Shown here: piece by piece, positions 53,090-62,903 of the stretch
Position numbering within the stretch: position 1 is the first letter of the stretch
Layout of the letters: each line of letters starts with the position of its first letter
Assembly: GCF_000417875.1 (NCBI RefSeq)
Contig: NW_006920873.1
Coordinates: forward strand, 665,067-729,066
Origin: Pseudozyma flocculosa PF-1
Taxonomy: Eukaryota > Basidiomycota > Ustilaginomycetes > Ustilaginales > Ustilaginaceae
Direction: 5' to 3'
DNA: 64,000 bases
Notes under the pieces: model-generated
What the model was told of the DNA's origin: nothing
The model's database searches: none
The model's input: only the letters and a program-made list of their open reading frames with translations
Position numbers and translations under genes: made by a program

Positions 53090-55177
53090 AAGCTTCTTCT
53101 CCCTCTCCTTTCTCTTTTTCTGTTCCGCCTTTTTCCTGTTGAGCTCGGTCTTGCGCCTCTTCCTCACTACCTCGACGTCCTCGTTGGCCTGGCTGCCGTC
53201 GTGCGCCTCTTGGTCCGCACCTTCCGCTTCTGCTACGCCTTGGCCCTCTCGTCTGATGAAACAGGCTACGAAGAAGCCGTTGCAGCTCTCCGTATTGGGG
53301 TACTGACCCTCAGAGAAGGGTGTGCCACCTGGGATGCAACGGATGACGCTGTCGGCGATCCTCTCGTCGCCTTGGCACTCGTCGACCTTGCCACGCACCG
53401 GCCAGCTGGGCAGCACCTGGGCACGAGGTGCCAGCGTCCATCCGTGGCTGCTCGCCTCGGCGCATTGCAGTGCACGAACGACAACATGCTCGTTCTCCTC
53501 GGCGTGGATGGAGCAGGTCGAGTAGACGAGACGCTGGAGATTCGGAACTGTCGCGGTGGCGCGCAAAGGCAGATGACAAGGCGTAGGTTGAGAGGACTGG
53601 AGGAATGCAGCGAACAAGGATGCACCTGACGGAAGGAACTCACAGCGCATCGCATGGCGGATCATCAGCAATTGGAATTCTGCCAGCTTCTCGAGCCTTT
53701 GTTGCTTCTTGGTCTTGCGCTCCTGTGTCTCGTCTGGCGAGTCAGCGGACGAGACGTCCTCGACGCCCTTGTCCTCGCCTGCGTGCGGCCTTGCTGGGGC
53801 ATCTGGACCTTCGGCCACCTCATCCGCCTCCTCTGCGTCGGCCGCCTCTTCGTCGCCCTTGAGATGGTCGAGGCGGTTGACGATGCCGCTTCCACTGCAG
53901 CTTGGGTCGACGAGCATGTACCTCACGCTGCGCCACGACTCATGCTCTGGGTCTGTCTGCAGGAAGTCCTGGTTGATTGTGGTGACGTTGCCCAGCGCGA
54001 GCTCCTTGCCCTTCCCTTTGTCCCTCGCGGGGGGCGATGCAAGTGCGCCGGAGCGGCCGAGGAGCTTGGTCAGGGTCTTGTAACGCGGTGCGGATCGTTC
54101 AAAGGCGGTGAGATGTCCGTGGCCTCGCATCAAGGCGCTGAGATGGCTGGTCTTGTTGCCCGGCGCCGACGTGGCATCGATGGCGCCGAGCTCGGCCTGC
54201 CGCTTCCGTTTTCTTTGTCCATTGTGGCTGAGCCCGACGTCGCTGCCTTCTGATCCCGGAGCAGTGGTGAGTGCGACTTCTCGCTCCCACTGGAGGGGAT
54301 CGAGGATCTGGGCCGGCATGCAGCTGGCCAGATCTTGTAAGACGAGCAGGCCGTCGCGGTAGAGTTCGGAGGCGAGGATGGTCGACGTGCTCTTTGGCGG
54401 GAAAGCGAGGAGAGAGGGAATGTGACTGGACACGGCGTACTCGTTGCTGGCTACGAGCTCGGTCCTGCCTCGATCGAGTCCAGCCTCTTTCCAGCCTCGT
54501 TCCGCCAGCCAGGCTTTCACATGCTGGACGGTGGTCTTGAGCTCGTTGACGCGGGCCCAGCGAGGGATGGTGCGCACGATATCGTCAAAGGAGCGCCCGT
54601 CCTGGGCGCCTGCAATTGCGCCGGCACGAAGGTCTTGGATTCGCGACTTGCCCGCCCTCAACTGCAGCTTGACCAGCTCCGAGTGGAGGCGAGCGCGGTG
54701 ACGCTCGATGGCGAGCTTGGGCGGCCAGGCCTTGGCCGCCTGGATGCCACGGTTCGAAAAGAGGAGGTCGTGAGCGAGGACGAGGAGGAGGGAGGTGGTG
54801 GTGGGTGTGCTGGCTGAGCTCGGCGCGCTGCCGTTGCCCTTTGAGGCAGGGGCAGAGGCAGAAGATGTCTTGTGCGGCTTCTGCGTGCCATTTGCTTGCC
54901 CTCGAAGTGGTGGTTTGCCGCGTTTAGAGGTGGGCGCTATCGCCGCAGGTGGGTTGGAGGGGGTCAAGGAGCGGTCGGGGAAGGATCTGCGCTCGAGTTT
55001 GGCGACATTGACGTGTTCAAGCACCTGTGTCAGGGGATGACGATAGGCAAGGGTGTTTACGAGGAGGGCGAGGACGCGTTTCGAGTCATGGTGGGGCGCA
55101 GCGGCAGCCTTGACCGACTGGGTGTTTGCGAGGATTTTGTCGAGGGATGCTGCTGTGCGGAGGTAGAAGTCGGCCAT
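53009..55177 (-). CDS. RCM1: 25S rRNA (cytosine-5) methyltransferase, Rcm1/NSUN5 type
   Basis: Methylates a conserved cytosine in large-subunit rRNA in the nucleolus. Exons 55177-53644 and 53547-53009 give 690 residues. The start at 55177 (MADFYLRTAASLDKI) matches the family N terminus; the frame is open 38 codons further. Motifs: LLLVLAHDLLFSNRG, PRWARVNELKTT, DGLLVLQDLASCMPA, the SAM-binding DATSAPGNKTSHLSAL, the motif IV catalytic-site PSCSGSG and VYSTCSIHAEENE. Insertions rich in Lys/Arg or Asp/Glu interrupt the domain. The phase-1 intron (GTGAGT...GCGACAG) joins IRHAMR to FPNLQRLVYS; it is 96 nt and free of stops, so retention would add 32 residues. The C terminus is a Lys/Arg-rich helix, then a polyglutamine run of about 18-20 and LAAEDQPI. 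Confidence 0.92.
53036..53089. repeat. (CTG/CAG)18 triplet repeat
   Basis: Eighteen uninterrupted CTG units on the plus strand, coding as CAG on the minus strand for the polyglutamine run near the C terminus of the rRNA methyltransferase. Confidence 0.95.
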
Positions 55178-55644
55178 GGTTGCAGGTGGGGCGTGGTGCC
55201 GTGTAGAGCTATAGCCGTCGTCGTCGTCGCCGTCGCCGTCGCCTCCGTTGCCTCCAGTCGCTACGTGGCCGTCGGAGGGAAAGAGAGGCAAGAGAGTCAG
55301 AGATGCCGCAGCCGAGGAGGAGTCAAAGGAGCAAGAAGAGGGAAGAGGTGCTCAAGGGGTGCGGCTCGCCTCTGCCCCGGCTTGGCCAGGCCAGCTTTTT
55401 TCTTGTCGCGTGCAGCCAAGCAGGGCCTCGCCCGAGTTCCGATGTGGAGCAAGAAGTTTTGCGGCAGAAACACCGTCGGTGTCAGAGCAGAGACGTCGAG
55501 GGCCGGCCCAGTTGCCACGTCCAAAGTGGCGTCGACTGACGGCCATCAAAGCTAGGGCCACCTTCACCTTCCATCATCCATCCCACCTACACCTCCTCCT
55601 CCCTGCGGCCTCCCCCTAAACACACACGCAAACAGCACCGCACC
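55178..55644. promoter_or_regulatory. Divergent RCM1 / Hsp40 promoter
   Basis: About 470 bp between outward-facing starts. It includes a (GTC)n stretch near 55216-55240 that would encode an Asp-rich leader if the upstream RCM1 start were used. Confidence 0.4.
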
Positions 55645-56973
55645 ATGGTCGAGTCCACGCGGCTCTACGACATCCTCGGCGTGGCGCCCGACGCCTCCCC
55701 CGCCGACATCAAAAAGGCCTACCGCAAGCAGTCGCTGGCCAACCACCCGGACAAGAACCCAGACCTGCCACCCGAGGAGTCCAACCAACGCTTCGCAGAG
55801 ATCAACCACGCGTACGAAACGCTCATCGACGACGACTCGCGCGCCGCCTACGATCGATACGGCGAAGATACCCCGGGCATGGGCGGCCCGGGCGGTCCTG
55901 CAGACATGGACGACTTCCTCGCCAGCATGTTTGGAGGTATGGGCGGCATGGGTGGCATGGGTGGCATGGGCGGCATGGGCGGGGGACCCAGGACCCGGCG
56001 GCGAAAGACTCGCGGAGAAGACGCAGTGATCCCCTACACCGTCACCCTCTCGGACCTCTATACGGGAAAGACGGCACACTTCAACATGACCAAGAACGTC
56101 CTCTGCTCGTCGTGCCAAGGCACCGGCGGCCGCCCGGGAGTCGTCGAAAAGGAGTGCGTCAAGTGCTCTGGCCAGGGGCGCGTCCTCAGCCAGCGCTCCA
56201 TGGGCAACGGCATGATCGCCCAGAGCTGGGCCGAGTGCACCGACTGCAGCGGCCACGGTAAAAAGATCCGCGACAAAGATCGCTGCAAGCGCTGCAAGGG
56301 CGAAAAGACGACAAAGGCAAAGGCAAAGCTCGACGTCGAGATACAAAAGGGCATGGTCGATGGGCAACGGATCGTCTTTGAGGGCGAGGCCGATCAGGAG
56401 CCCGACGTCAAGCCGGGTGATATCATCATCCAGCTCCAGCTCAAGCAGCACGAGTCGTTTGAGCTAAAGGGGCTCGACCTCCTCACCACGGTCCGACTCA
56501 CCCTCTCCGAATCGCTGCTTGGTTTCTCCAGGACCGTCCTCTCGCACCTCGACGGCCGCCACATCCACGTTACGCGCTCCTCGATCACCCGGCCCGGCGA
56601 CATCGACGTCGTCAAGGGCGAAGGCATGCCCCGCTATCAAGACCGCTCCCAGTTCCGAGGCGACCTCTACATCCGCTGGGAAATTGACTTCCCCACAGAT
56701 GCCCAGCTTCGCCTCTCGGAACCCTTCCAGGCACCCTCGTCCAAGGCCAGCGTGGCAGAGGTCCTCGCGAGCCTCCTACCGCCCAAACGGCCTGACCTCG
56801 AAAAGAAGGACGATACCATCGAAGATCCCGTCGAGCCTGTGCCCGCCAAAATCGAGCAGTTTGGCAGCAACACCGCCAGAGCCACAGGCGGCCGTGACGA
56901 CGATGACGGATGGGAGGACGAGGACGACTTCGGGCAAGGTGGCGGACCTGGCGTACAGTGCGCGCCCCAGTAG
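55645..56973 (+). CDS. Type I Hsp40 (DnaJ) with farnesylation motif
   Basis: Cytosolic Hsp70 co-chaperone of the Ydj1/DNAJA class. Single exon, 442 residues. J domain at about 6-72 with HPDKNPD; Gly-rich region carrying a GGMGGMGGM repeat at about 98-113; four zinc-binding repeats CSSCQGTG, CVKCSGQG, CTDCSGHG and CKRCKGEK at about 153-220; then two C-terminal beta domains with KGMVDGQRIVFEGEADQ. The C terminus after an acidic Asp/Glu-Gly stretch reads VQCAPQ, a CaaX-type end like those of farnesylated Ydj1 and DNAJA2. The fourth zinc repeat ends GEK rather than GxG, as in several eukaryotic homologues. It may correspond to Ydj1 or Xdj1; not resolved. Confidence 0.93.
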   Translation: MVESTRLYDILGVAPDASPADIKKAYRKQSLANHPDKNPDLPPEESNQRFAEINHAYETLIDDDSRAAYDRYGEDTPGMGGPGGPADMDDFLASMFGGMGGMGGMGGMGGMGGGPRTRRRKTRGEDAVIPYTVTLSDLYTGKTAHFNMTKNVLCSSCQGTGGRPGVVEKECVKCSGQGRVLSQRSMGNGMIAQSWAECTDCSGHGKKIRDKDRCKRCKGEKTTKAKAKLDVEIQKGMVDGQRIVFEGEADQEPDVKPGDIIIQLQLKQHESFELKGLDLLTTVRLTLSESLLGFSRTVLSHLDGRHIHVTRSSITRPGDIDVVKGEGMPRYQDRSQFRGDLYIRWEIDFPTDAQLRLSEPFQAPSSKASVAEVLASLLPPKRPDLEKKDDTIEDPVEPVPAKIEQFGSNTARATGGRDDDDGWEDEDDFGQGGGPGVQCAPQ

Positions 56974-57132
56974 CCCCTTTTCGCCTTCTTTGCAACTTGC
57001 GTGTTGTACAAAAGTTGATTCAGCATACCCCTCCACAGAGTGACGGGTGGCAATAGGTACGACGACGCCGACAAGCAGTCGCTTCCACCACTCATCACTG
57101 GACGGACCCGCACCCGTGACCCGGCTTTGCAA

Positions 57133-58783
57133 CTACGTTTCGCCAAAGTCGCCGTGGCCGGTCTGTTTGGCATGCTGCACGGCTTCCTTCTCACCCTTGA
57201 CGCCCTTGCCGCATATCTTGCAGCAGAGGGTGAAGGTGGCGGTGTCGGTGTAGTAGCGCCGCTTCTTGAGCTCGTCGCACAGCTTTGTAGCTGCCTGGAG
57301 GACCGGGTCGCTGCCGACGTCGAGCGCAGCGTCACCCAAGGATGACATCGAGGGGAACAGCGTGGTGCCAAACTCGGCCGGCGAGTCGGGGCTTGGCAGC
57401 AGCGCGAGGACATCGTAGTGTCTGTGGTCGTTTGTACACCAGTCAGCGCCCATCCATGCACTGCTGCGCTTGCGGTGTGTTCCTGGGTCACTCACATGCC
57501 CGAGTAGACGACCAGGCCGCGACTCTCGTACCCTCGATCCTCGCCGAAGCGATGCACCACGCCTGAGGCTACGTCGATGGAGTCGATCTCGACCTTGAAG
57601 TGGTCCGAGAGGATGGACAGCTCAATGGCACCGCCCCACGCCTGCGGCGACTGTATCTTGGAGATGTAGCTCTCCCGCGACTGCCTGCTCATTGTTCCCA
57701 GTCGCCGACAGCAGGTGCAACAACGGCGTGAGCAATCCCTGATGAGTACCGGAGCCAGGCTTGTTCGAGATCGACGCACCCGAGAACCACGTCGGGATAG
57801 TCCTGTGGCTTGGCTGAGATGGCATCGGCAACGACTGAGGACAACGTGACAGGAGGGCGATGGAAGGGCGATGGAAGGGCGATGGAAGGTGAGGTCGCGT
57901 ACGTCGGCCTGTACGAAGCAATGGGCAGCCCTTGTTTCTGGGAACTCACTGCCCCTCAGCCTCTGGCAGATGTCGCTGCCCAGCCGCTGTTCGAACAGGA
58001 AGCCGACCGAGTTGAAGAGGCAGGAATTGTCATCGGGCACGACCTTGAGGGTCAGGAATCCGTCCCCGCCATCGACTGGCACAGCTACTTGGCCGTCCTT
58101 TACAGATGCTGCTTTCCTCTTGGTGGGCGTCGTCAAAGGAGGAGACGGCTGGCTGGCGGTGAGGGAAGGATGTCCGAATGTCGAGGCAGGCGTCGCTTGC
58201 GATGGAGGCCGACTGTCTGGCACAACGGACGAGGCAGATGCCGAGGAGCTCTGCTGCGGCTGCGGGGCCGAAAACGCCGAGCTTGATCCCGCCTTCCTGG
58301 CTACGACAACCTGGTCGCCAGGCTTGAGCTTGAGCGGTGGCGACGAGAGGAGCAGGTCATCAGGCTGGTCCAGCAGACTGAGGGTGGTGGGAGGATAGCC
58401 GGTCTTGACTGCGTCGGACCGGGATGCCATCGACGATTATCCAGGATCGAAGCACGCAGGGGGCAGATAACTAGGCAAATTAGGCGTCGATGGAGGACTC
58501 GCCGGAATCCAGGATGACCGAGTGCGCCGTGATCGGAAAGGTGCGGTTCAGGCAGAGCACCCTACTCACGCTCTTGGTTGACTGGATCGATGCCCGAGAG
58601 CTCCTGCACAAAGGCCTGCAGGGATTTCAACGACGTTTCGGGCGTGAGCTTGAAGGTGGCGGTGCCCTCCGGATGTCTAAAGGGGGCTGGAGGCTAGGGG
58701 TTGCGATGTCAGGTGCCTGATGCTGCGCAACGATGCGGCAGGGCACCGTCGATGCCGACCGCTCACCTGATCCTAATCATCAT
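57133..58783 (-). CDS. OTU1: Ubiquitin thioesterase OTU1 (YOD1 type)
   Basis: Deubiquitinase working with Cdc48/p97 in ER-associated degradation. Six exons (58783-58767, 58676-58570, 58408-57950, 57834-57780, 57684-57496, 57421-57133) give 371 residues. Exon 1 has only 17 coding nt (MMIRI plus two bases). The N-terminal UBX-like domain is MMIRIRHPEGTATFKLTPET to LKLKPGDQVVV, followed by a Ser/Pro linker. The OTU domain has the catalytic Cys at about 171 in PDDNSCLFNSVGF, then IVADAISAKPQDYPDVVLG, SPQAWGGAIELSILSDHF and the catalytic His in IHYDVLAL. A C-terminal C2H2 zinc finger reads CKICGKGVKGEKEAVQHAKQ. A start at 58430 would lose the UBX-like domain and is rejected. Confidence 0.92.
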
Positions 58784-59900
58784 GAACGTTTCCAAAAGCG
58801 GTCCGGGGCCACTGCAGCTATTCAAGGCGACGTGGTCGGGAAGGCGGTCGATGGACAGAATCGAGGTGGCACCGAGTCGACGAAGCAATAATACGAATAA
58901 TCATGGTCAGTCAGGGGCCCAAGTAACGCCGGGCGGAAGCGGGCCGAGCCGGGGGCGCCGGAGAGGAACCGAAGACCGAGGACGGAATCGAGGTGCCAAG
59001 CCATGGCCAGGAGGCCAACGTTGCAAGTCTAGCCAATTCGGGCGGCTGGGTAGCGAGGTCGAGCTTTCTCGTCTCGATATGGAAAGCCAGGAGTAGACGT
59101 ACGTGCTGCACTGTTCGGGATGGGATGATGGTGGGGCTGCGAGAACCGACAGGCAGACGTCGGCCCGCGCTGTTGCCGTTCGCCGTCCAGCATGGCAGGC
59201 CTCGCCGGGCGAGGCCACTGGCGTGGCATGGCCTCCACATGCACCTCAGCGAGCCATCCATCGGACGCGTATGTATCGGCACGCCCGCCCGTCAGGCAGC
59301 CAGGCCAGGCCAGGCCAGGCTAGCTCAGGATGTCGACGGGCGGGCAAAACCGCCGACGCGACCCGTTCCGTCCGGCTGGCTCGGCCACCGCCAGCAGAGG
59401 TTGGGTCGTGGCGGCCACTCTGGCTATCGAGCATATGGACCCTTCCTACCAACGAGATTGGACCTTGCCGCCTGCGCTCGCAGTGTCTAGGCCGGCGTCA
59501 CTCTGGCCACCCGTGCTCTGGCCATCCGAGAGATGCCAAGCAATCGCCGTACGCTGAACCTGCCCTTTTTGGTACGAGATGGCCCTCGACCTCCCTGCCG
59601 TGTACGGGTCAGAGTCGACGGGGCAGCCAGCCTAGCCATATTGGAGCTTGCCTGTCCACCACTATTGCCGCTCTGTCCTGCCCAGCACCTCATGTTCGAA
59701 GGGCAAACGGGTACCGCAAGTGTCTGTGACCGCCCACTTGCGGATCCAATGGGGGGATATAAGAGCGCCTTTCGAGCACACGACATCGGCTCATCCCTCA
59801 TCCAGCTCATTCACCTCATTCAGCCGTACTCCTGACGATCAACGACCCTTGACGATCCCCAAGCTCCTCTTTCCACCTTCGATTCCCACAATCTCCAAAG
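58784..59900. promoter_or_regulatory. Divergent OTU1 / metallothionein intergenic region
   Basis: About 1.1 kb. It contains a CCAGG pentamer run at about 59298-59321 and, near its right end, a CCAAT box (59746-59750) and TATAA (59758-59762) in front of the metallothionein gene. No other gene was recognised. Confidence 0.5.
59746..59762 (+). promoter_or_regulatory. CCAAT and TATA boxes of the metallothionein gene
   Basis: CCAAT at 59746-59750 and TATAA at 59758-59762, 139 bp before the start codon, followed by repeated CTCATTCA-like and CT-rich sequence. Such a strong core promoter fits an inducible metal-response gene. Confidence 0.55.
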
Positions 59901-60269
59901 ATGGCCGTACGTAGCGCCGCAGTCACATCACTGGACCGTCTACCAGACCGCGCATCTCGGTCGACCGTGCGAGGCTGACTTTGTTGACGTCCCCTCGATC
60001 CCAGCAGTGCCCCTGCAACAACAACTGCGCCTCTTCGTCGTGCACCTGCGCCTCCGGCAACTGCAAGTGCTCGACCTCCAGCTGCGCTTGCAAGGGCAAC
60101 AAGCTGCGCGTCGCAACGTGAGTCGCGTGGCGGTCCTCCATCCCCGGCTGCCTTTTGGCCCGCGCATCCGAGCTGACCCGCCGAGGCATCGATCCGCCCA
60201 CATCCTATCCGCCTGCCCGATATCTTTAGGCCTTGCTCGTGCGAGGGCAAGTGCCCGTGCACCAACTGA
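59901..60269 (+). CDS. Metallothionein
   Basis: Cys-rich metal-binding peptide, expected to chelate copper, zinc or cadmium in the cytosol. Three exons, 59901-59906 (ATG GCC), 60005-60117 and 60230-60269, give 52 residues with 13 Cys, mostly as C-x-C: CPCNNNC, CTC, CKC, CAC, then, after a short KGNKLRVAT linker, PCSCEGKCPCTN. No aromatic residue or His is present. The donors are GTACGT and GTGAGT, the acceptors CCCAG and TTTAG, and phases 0 and 2 fit. The first acceptor is a CAGCAG tandem, so the second exon may begin with Gln-Cys or directly with Cys. No single open frame covers it, so automatic annotation could miss it. The spacing of two Cys clusters resembles fungal and plant metallothioneins; the exact class is unknown. 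Confidence 0.85.
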
Positions 60270-60635
60270 GCCTGAGCAACAGTATCAGAGACCATCTGCC
60301 GCTGCGACCCGGACGCCTCCGGGCCCTGGTCCTTGCAGCGTCGTTGGTCTTACCCAGTCGTCCAGCTCCGTACCGCCTTTGGTTCCCGCATCCATGTCCG
60401 ACCTCAGCTCCCAGTTCACTCATAAGTAGCGAAGACGAAGCCCCGAAATATGACATCAGCTTTGACCCTCGGCCGCACCCTGCGACACGGCTGGCCTCAG
60501 CGTGTCCTGCAAGCGCGTGTACCGCCGCTGTACATCTGTCAGTAACCTCGTAGGAGACTGATTTCGTATTGCTGTAGACTCCGATGACATTGACACCCGC
60601 AAGAAGACGGCAGCGCCGACGATTGACATGCGCGC
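60270..60635. other. Convergent 3' region
   Basis: About 365 bp between the metallothionein and pyrophosphatase stops; nothing recognised. Confidence 0.4.
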
Positions 60636-61598
60636 CTAGAAGGACGACGAGCTGATGTAGAACCACTTGTCGATGCTCGAGTCGATCGGGGCTGCGGGCT
60701 GCGGGTTAGCGGCGGGGACGGCCGAGACGGCCGAGTCGCTTCCGCTGACAAAGCCCTTGGAGCCCTGGACCGAGGTGTTGGTCACACTGACGTCGCCGGC
60801 GTCGGCCTGGCCCGAAATGAGGCGCTTCCAGGCCTCGTTGCACTCGTGGACGACCTCGGTGGCGTACTTGCGGTTCTTGGCCTCGCCAGAGAAGGCGAAC
60901 TGGTTCTCGGGCTTGCCGTCGGGGATCTTGTAGATGCGGAACCACTCGTTGGTGGCGCGGATGAGGCCGGGGAGGTGGCGCTCAACGTCCTCGATGTCGT
61001 TGAGCTTGGGGGCGAGCGGGTCATTGACGTCGATGACGATGACCTTCCAGTCGGTCTCGCCCTCGTCGAGCAGGGCCATGACGCCGAGGACCTTGACCTG
61101 CTTGATCTGGCCCGTGTAGCCGACCTGCTCGCCGATCTCGCAGACGTCGAGCGGGTCGTTGTCGCCCTTGGCCTTGGTGTCTGGGTGGGTGGCCGAAGGG
61201 TCCTCCCAGGTCTGGGGGAAGGCACCGTAGTTCCAGATGTAGCCCTTGTGCGGGAAGCAGTTGCGGACGAAACGCAGCTTGCCCTTCTTGGTGTCCTGCT
61301 TGAACGGGTTGAAGGTGTCCTCCTTGGAGATCTCGATCTTGGCGTTGGTCCATCGGGGGATCTCGACGATCATGTTGAGGATCGTCTTGGACTCGTCGGC
61401 AAAGAGCGGCACATCGTGGAAGGGCGAGGCGGGCAGGCCGGTCTTTGTATTCTCGAGGAAGACGCGGTAGTCGAGGGTGTTGGGGGCACCGACGGCGCGA
61501 GTCTTGAAGTCCTGAGCCATGCTGACGGAGCTGAGCTGTCGGACGGTCTGGGAGAGACGTTGGATGGACCTGGCTGCGATCGAAGGGTTCGGCGTCAT
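60636..61598 (-). CDS. IPP1: Soluble inorganic pyrophosphatase (family I)
   Basis: Hydrolyses pyrophosphate and so drives biosynthetic reactions. Single coding exon, 320 residues from the first ATG. Family I blocks: [15 protein letters not shown], the signature [45 protein letters not shown] and [18 protein letters not shown]. The C-terminal 50 residues are longer than in the 287-residue yeast enzyme. Residues 1-26 ([20 protein letters not shown]...) lack acids and are Arg/Ser-rich, like a presequence; the internal Met27 (61520, [11 protein letters not shown]) matches the usual cytosolic start. One gene could therefore supply both compartments. A possible 5' UTR intron is suggested by an acceptor (CCCGCAG) 11 nt before the ATG and an upstream GTGAGT. 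Confidence 0.94.
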   Translation of the reverse strand: MTPNPSIAARSIQRLSQTVRQLSSVSMAQDFKTRAVGAPNTLDYRVFLENTKTGLPASPFHDVPLFADESKTILNMIVEIPRWTNAKIEISKEDTFNPFKQDTKKGKLRFVRNCFPHKGYIWNYGAFPQTWEDPSATHPDTKAKGDNDPLDVCEIGEQVGYTGQIKQVKVLGVMALLDEGETDWKVIVIDVNDPLAPKLNDIEDVERHLPGLIRATNEWFRIYKIPDGKPENQFAFSGEAKNRKYATEVVHECNEAWKRLISGQADAGDVSVTNTSVQGSKGFVSGSDSAVSAVPAANPQPAAPIDSSIDKWFYISSSSF

Positions 61599-62903
61599 GC
61601 GAAAACGGGCTGCGGGCAGGACAGCGACGGTGCAGGAACAGCGAGAGGGGGGTCAGCAGCGAGCGCGACAGGCCACCGTCACCTTCTTCAGCGTCATCGT
61701 CGTTGGGGCCAGTGGGTCAGCCACTCACGGTAAGGCGTCTTCGTAGGATGGTGGTGGGACGAGGAGGAGGGCGGGGACGGCAAGACCAGCTAGCGTAGGT
61801 CCAGGCAGGCAGGGAGGGCCTGCCAAGCCGTACGGGCTTCTTCCGGCCAGGGCGGCCAAGTCAGGCCCTGACCTTCACCCGGGGCGGCCGTCGCCGTGGG
61901 GCAGCCAGCAATCGATCCCCGCCGCGGTCCGACCAACCCTACAGATGGCCCGAGCTTTCCCGGCCCGAGCTCGATCATGGAAGCTATCATTCTGCTCGGC
62001 TCCGAAAAATCCGACTGGATGTCAATCGGGCCGAGGAAGCTCGGTCCACACAGCCTCCCGATCGATGCTATGACGATTTTCGATTTGGCCAGGGTCTCGC
62101 CTCCTCATGCCAGTCCGCGATCCGTCTTTTTCTTTCACGCATCCAGCGCCCTTCAGGCCGGGGGCCCGCCCGGCGAGCCTGCCTGTTTGTTCCGGCATCG
62201 GCCTATCTTGCGGGTGCGTGGGCATAAGCAAGCTGATTCGCTTACGCCAGACATCTTCGGAAATTATTTCTTCGCCAGGGTCGATCCTTCCAACTTGGCG
62301 TGCTTGCCCGAGTGCGTGGCCAGGCGTGGCCTTGCTTTCCATCACGCCTGCGAAGCCCCAGGGAGCCAGGCTGAGGTCGCAGGGCCGGCTCTGCCCATAC
62401 CTGAACAGGCGTACGCAACGCACGCAAAGGTGCTGCGTCGCACCATCTGGTTGGCTGGCTGACTTCGACGTGACGAAACTCTGGCTGCGGGCCGTCCCGA
62501 CCGGTACGGTTGTTCGGGTGGCGCCGACTTCGACCTCGCCCACCGTGGCCCTCTTTGGCCCGTAATGAAGGTCAGGCTAGGTCGTCCGGCTTTCACGCTC
62601 GCCGCTTCCCGGCACGGCTGGTATTGCAAGAGTTTCCCTGCCTGGCTTCCCCGCCCCGGCTGCCCCAAGGGCCCAGCCCAGCAAAGTCTAGGAAGTGGTG
62701 AGAGAGGTTCGGAGGACGAGGTCGAATCACAGCGAACCGTTCGGTGATTACGGAAGGAAGGCGCCCGCCGGCTTCCCCGCACCCTCACTACTCAAAGTCT
62801 GTTGTTCCCCGCCCTGCCCAGGTCGCCTCCCGACCACCACATTCACCAACCTCTCACCCGCACTCACATATCCCAACACACACGCATACCCCACACGACC
62901 AAC
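61599..62903. promoter_or_regulatory. Divergent pyrophosphatase / peroxidase intergenic region
   Basis: About 1.3 kb between outward-facing starts. A 189-codon frame (61896-62462) has atypical codon usage and no family resemblance. CAGGCAGG and CCAGG motifs recur. A CAC/ACA-rich leader precedes the peroxidase start. Confidence 0.4.

Noticed and set aside
57492..58430. Single-frame OTU1 start at 58430
   Set aside because: It reads through an intron in part of its length and omits the UBX-like domain that is clearly encoded in exons upstream.
61896..62462. 189-codon plus-strand frame between pyrophosphatase and peroxidase
   Set aside because: Codon third positions are not C/G-biased as in real genes here and no motif was recognised.
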